A stretch of DNA of 7,149 nucleotides from Actinomycetota bacterium. Lineage in GTDB: Bacteria > Actinomycetota > Thermoleophilia > Gaiellales > Gaiellaceae. The notes under the pieces were generated by a model. The model had not been told where the DNA came from and made no database searches. It saw only the letters and a program-made list of their open reading frames with translations. The number at the start of each line of letters is the position of its first letter. The stretch's first letter is position 1. Location: positions 1 through 7,149 of the forward strand of contig JAFALP010000016.1 in the NCBI GenBank assembly GCA_019234175.1, read 5' to 3'. Made by a program: the position numbers and the translations under genes. Shown here piece by piece: positions 4,552 to 7,149 of this stretch.

Positions 4552-5379
4552 TTACGGCTGCGACTCGGACGGCTCCGAGCTCTCCGGCTCGGACTCTGCC
4601 TCGTCGCCTGGCTCGTGGTCGTCCTCCGGCGCCGCCATCGACGCCGCCGGCGGCGCCTCCTGCTCCTTCGCGTCGTCCGCCGAGCGGACGATCGCGGCCA
4701 CGGCCTGGGCGAGCGCCTCCTGCCCGAGCCCGGCCGCCTTCAGCAGCTGCTCTGCGCCGTCCTGTGCGCGCGCCATGACCGCCTGCGCCTGCGTGCGCGC
4801 CCATTCGAGCTGCTGCTCGACCTCGGCGCGGGCGCTGTTCGTGAGCTCGGTGGCCTGGTGGCGGGACTGCTCGAGGAGCTTCGCGCCGCGAGCCTCCGCC
4901 TCCTGGACTTCGCGCGTCGCATCGGCCTGCGCCTTCGAGAGGAGATCCTTCGCCTCCTTGCGCGCGGTGCTCAGCGTCTCGGCGCGCTGGCGCTCGGCGT
5001 CCTGCCGCACGCGGTCGATCTCGGCCTCCTGGGCGCGGATGTCGCGCTGGCGCCTGGTGATCTCCTGCTCCGTTCGCGACAGCTGCGCGGCGGACGCGGT
5101 CTGCGCGTCGCGCTCGATCGTGTCCGCGAACTCGGCGGCGGCGCGGACGAGATGGAGTGCGTCCATGCGGATCGCATGCCCGCCTGCCTCCGCATCCGAG
5201 CTCTTCTTGCTGCCTGCGGCCTGGAGGACGCGGAGCTGAGCCTGGAGCTGCGCGACGTGGCGGCGGAACGCCTCGAAGGCCTCGCGCACGCGCTCGGCGT
5301 CGAGCCCGTCGCGCGCCTTCGGGATGTCCTCGACCTGCGGAAGCGCGGTCAGCGGTGTCGCGTTCGGCGCGGTCGCCAT
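4552..5379 (-). CDS. Coiled-coil protein, DivIVA-like in character, function unknown
   Basis: A 275-residue soluble protein with no membrane helix. Residues 21-54 (ARDGLDAERVREAFEAFRRH and the following AQLQAQLRVLQ) resemble in spacing the short N-terminal targeting and coiled segment of DivIVA-type proteins. Residues 72-230 are one long Ala/Glu/Arg/Gln-rich helix with heptad spacing, as in DivIVA/Scy-type scaffolds or ATP-synthase b-type stalks. Residues 236-275 are an acidic, Ser/Pro/Glu-rich disordered tail ending in SEPSESQP. The start is the ATG at 5379, 14 bases after the aspS stop; TAGGTC upstream is a weak ribosome site. The stop is ten bases before the next start. It probably acts as a cytoplasmic scaffold or organiser, but a true DivIVA assignment is not supported, because the conserved membrane-binding residues are not clear. 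Confidence 0.78.
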   Translation of the reverse strand: MATAPNATPLTALPQVEDIPKARDGLDAERVREAFEAFRRHVAQLQAQLRVLQAAGSKKSSDAEAGGHAIRMDALHLVRAAAEFADTIERDAQTASAAQLSRTEQEITRRQRDIRAQEAEIDRVRQDAERQRAETLSTARKEAKDLLSKAQADATREVQEAEARGAKLLEQSRHQATELTNSARAEVEQQLEWARTQAQAVMARAQDGAEQLLKAAGLGQEALAQAVAAIVRSADDAKEQEAPPAASMAAPEDDHEPGDEAESEPESSEPSESQP

Positions 5380-5393
5380 GCCGGGAGTATGAC

Positions 5394-7121
5394 CTACTCG
5401 GCCTTCGGATTCACGATCGAGCGGATACCCAGCTCGCGCAGAACGCCGTCCGGCATCGTCGTCGGCGCGCCCGTGAGCGGATCGCTTCCGCTCGCCACCT
5501 TCGGGAACGCGATCACCTGGCGGATGTCGGGCTCGCCCGCCATGAGCGCGACCACCCGGTCGATGCCGGCCGCGAATCCGCCGTGCGGCGGCGCACCCAT
5601 CTTCAGCGCGTCGAGCAGGAAGCCGAACTTCGCCTGCTGCTCCTCCTCGCCGAGGCCCATGACGCGGAACACCGCCTGCTGCACGGCGGCGTCGTGGATC
5701 CGGACCGAGCCGGAGCCGAGCTCCCACCCGTTCCAAATGAGGTCGTAGTGCTGGCTGAGCGCCGAGCCGGGATCGTCCTCGAACTCCTCGTGACCGGCCA
5801 TCGGCGCGGTGAAGGGATGGTGCATGAACGTCCAGCGCGCGTTGTCCTCGTCCCACTCGAAGAGCGGGAAGTCGACCACCCAGTGCAGGACGTCGACGTC
5901 GTCGCGCGCGAGCTCCAGCTCGCGGCCGAGGTGCGTGCGGAGGCCGCCGAGGACGCGCGCCACGAGTGCCTCGTCGCCGGCGGCGAAGAGCGTCGTCGTG
6001 CCGGAGCCGCCCGCGAATGCGGCGAGCTCTTCCTCGGAGAGGAACTTCGCGATCGGAGAGCGGATTTCGTCGCCGTCGCGCACGAGGTAGGCGAGGCCCT
6101 TCGCGCCCCACTCCTTCGCGATCTCCTCGAGGCGGTCGAGCTCCGAGCGGGAGAACGCGCGCGGCGCGACGAGATAGCGGACGACGGGCGCGTTCGCGAA
6201 GACGCCGAACTGCGACCCGCGCGTGCGCTCGGTCGCGTCCTCGATCTCGAGGCCGAAGCGGAGGTCGGGCTTGTCGGTGCCGTAGCGCGCCATCGCCTCG
6301 GCGTACGACATCCGTGCAAACGGTCGCGCCGGCGGCTTGCGGCCGGCGGCCTCGAACGAGGCGACCATGCACCGCTCGAGCACGTCGAGCACGTCCTCCC
6401 GCTCGACGAACGACATCTCCAGGTCGAGCTGGCGGAACTCGAACTGCCGGTCGGCGCGGAGATCCTCGTCGCGCCAGCACGTGGCGATCTGGTAGTAGCG
6501 GTCGAGGCCGCCGATCATGCACAGCTGCTTGAAGAGCTGCGGCGATTGCGCGAGCGCATAGAACGTCCCCGGCTGCAGGCGCACCGGGACGAGGAAGTCG
6601 CGCGCGCCTTCCGGCGTGCCCTTCGTCATGCTCGGCGTCCAGACGTCCACGAAGCCGAGGTCGTCCATCGTCCGGCGGATCGCGTTGATGATGGAGTGGT
6701 TCAACCGCAGGTTGCGCTGCATGCGATCGCTGCGCATGTCGAGGTAGCGGTAGCGCAGGCGCAGGACCTCGTCGACGCTCTCGTCGCCGATCTGGAACGG
6801 GAGCGGCTCGGAGCGCGAGAGGATGCGCAGCGTCTCCACCTGCACCTCGACCTCGCCGGTGGCGATGTTCGGGTTCACCGCCTCGGGCGCGCGCTTCACC
6901 ACGTCGCCCTCGGCCTGCAGGACGAACTCGTTGCGGACGTCGTGCGCGACCGGGAGCGTCTCCGGGCGGACGACGAGCTGCACGACGCCGGTGTGGTCGC
7001 GCAGGTCGATGAACACGAGGCCGCCGTGGTCGCGGCGCGCGTTCGCCCAGCCGGCGAGCTTCACCCGGCGGCCGGCCTCGGACGCCGTGAGCTCGCCGCA
7101 CATGGCGTCGCGCCAGCTCAC
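5394..7121 (-). CDS. aspS: Aspartyl-tRNA synthetase, probably non-discriminating (Asp/Asn) type
   Basis: A 575-residue class II synthetase that charges tRNA-Asp, and perhaps tRNA-Asn, with aspartate in the cytoplasm. The N-terminal OB-fold anticodon domain spans about residues 5-105 (KLAGWANARRDHGGLVFIDL at 21-40). The catalytic core includes SMTKGTPEGARDFLVP, AQSPQLFKQL, motif 2 CWRDEDLRADRQFEFRQLD (215-233) and motif 3 GGFAAGIDRVVAL (514-526). The bacterial GAD insert lies roughly between residues 290 and 415. The length matches the bacterial form (E. coli 590). His32 sits where E. coli has Leu30; this His marks non-discriminating bacterial enzymes such as that of Pseudomonas aeruginosa. 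I chose the GTG at 7121 because GGGAG lies eight bases upstream and because it keeps the few residues normally found before the CGEL block. The ATG at 7103 is the alternative. It overlaps the upstream stop by GTGA, as in many hisS-aspS pairs. Confidence 0.98.
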   Translation of the reverse strand: MSWRDAMCGELTASEAGRRVKLAGWANARRDHGGLVFIDLRDHTGVVQLVVRPETLPVAHDVRNEFVLQAEGDVVKRAPEAVNPNIATGEVEVQVETLRILSRSEPLPFQIGDESVDEVLRLRYRYLDMRSDRMQRNLRLNHSIINAIRRTMDDLGFVDVWTPSMTKGTPEGARDFLVPVRLQPGTFYALAQSPQLFKQLCMIGGLDRYYQIATCWRDEDLRADRQFEFRQLDLEMSFVEREDVLDVLERCMVASFEAAGRKPPARPFARMSYAEAMARYGTDKPDLRFGLEIEDATERTRGSQFGVFANAPVVRYLVAPRAFSRSELDRLEEIAKEWGAKGLAYLVRDGDEIRSPIAKFLSEEELAAFAGGSGTTTLFAAGDEALVARVLGGLRTHLGRELELARDDVDVLHWVVDFPLFEWDEDNARWTFMHHPFTAPMAGHEEFEDDPGSALSQHYDLIWNGWELGSGSVRIHDAAVQQAVFRVMGLGEEEQQAKFGFLLDALKMGAPPHGGFAAGIDRVVALMAGEPDIRQVIAFPKVASGSDPLTGAPTTMPDGVLRELGIRSIVNPKAE

Positions 7122-7149
7122 GCGAGCAGCTCCCGCAGCTCGTCGAGTT
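7118..7149 (-). CDS. 3' end of an upstream gene, possibly histidyl-tRNA synthetase (hisS)
   Basis: The minus-strand frame ending in the TGA at 7120-7118 reads LDELRELLA before the stop; the rest lies beyond the right edge of the window. The TGA overlaps the aspS GTG as GTGA, so a coding gene coupled to aspS is very likely. In many bacteria the gene just before aspS is hisS, and HisRS often ends in a helical, Leu/Glu-rich tail, which fits. Nine residues cannot prove the identity, so no symbol is given. Confidence 0.5.
   Translation of the reverse strand, partial: LDELRELLA
7130..7134 (-). promoter_or_regulatory. Shine-Dalgarno site of aspS
   Basis: GGGAG on the minus strand, eight bases before the GTG at 7121 and inside the coding end of the upstream gene. 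No comparable site precedes the downstream ATG at 7103, so this site favours the GTG start. Confidence 0.65.

Noticed and set aside
4552..7101. Long minus-strand frame that would join an Arg-rich product to the coiled-coil protein
   Set aside because: The part over aspS is an Arg/Pro-rich out-of-frame reading; the coiled-coil protein has its own ATG at 5379 after the aspS stop.

Overview
The window is GC-rich (roughly 70% by eye), densely coding bacterial DNA with GTG starts, four-base GTGA gene overlaps and a strong third-position G/C bias. A SigB/SigF-type sigma factor with an RsbW-like partner, an actinobacterial-type MnmA, and small membrane proteins with Ala/Pro-rich linkers suggest a member of Actinomycetota. 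My best guess is class Thermoleophilia (Gaiellales/Solirubrobacterales-like). This placement is an inference from protein character, not from a marker gene.

Layout. Bases 1-608 (+) hold the 3' two-thirds of a D-alanyl-D-alanine carboxypeptidase (peptidase S11). Everything else is on the minus strand. Read in the direction of transcription, from the right end leftwards, the order is: the last nine codons of an upstream gene, probably hisS; aspS (aspartyl-tRNA synthetase); a coiled-coil protein of unknown function; a membrane protein with a Pro/Ala/Val linker; a short secreted or anchored double-psi beta-barrel (RlpA-like) protein; a 128-base leader; mnmA (tRNA 2-thiouridylase); a DUF948-like membrane protein; a degenerate RsbW-like anti-sigma candidate; and a SigB/SigF-family sigma factor. 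The sigma gene converges on the carboxypeptidase gene, and the two overlap by 26 bases at their 3' ends.

How the genes work together. Two genes serve tRNA charging and modification: AspRS, probably the non-discriminating type, and MnmA, which makes s2U34 in Lys, Glu and Gln tRNAs. Three serve what looks like a stress-response output: DUF948, anti-sigma and sigma, tightly packed and translationally coupled. Two small envelope genes and one coiled-coil gene lie between. The seven genes other than mnmA and its leader are separated by 14 bases or fewer or overlap, apart from the 18-base gap after mnmA. Transcription could therefore run from hisS-aspS to the sigma gene, with a possible regulatory break at the mnmA leader.

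No gene-free stretch exceeds 300 bases. The only one over 20 bases is the mnmA leader (3437-3564). It holds a perfect 6-bp hairpin with a UUCG loop, a competing 7-bp pairing, and a 27-codon open frame. No tRNA, rRNA, CRISPR, insertion sequence or phage feature was seen. The most unusual points are the Cys-less, shortened IscU/NifU-like N-terminal segment on MnmA, the mnmA leader, and an RsbW-like protein that lacks its ATP-binding boxes.
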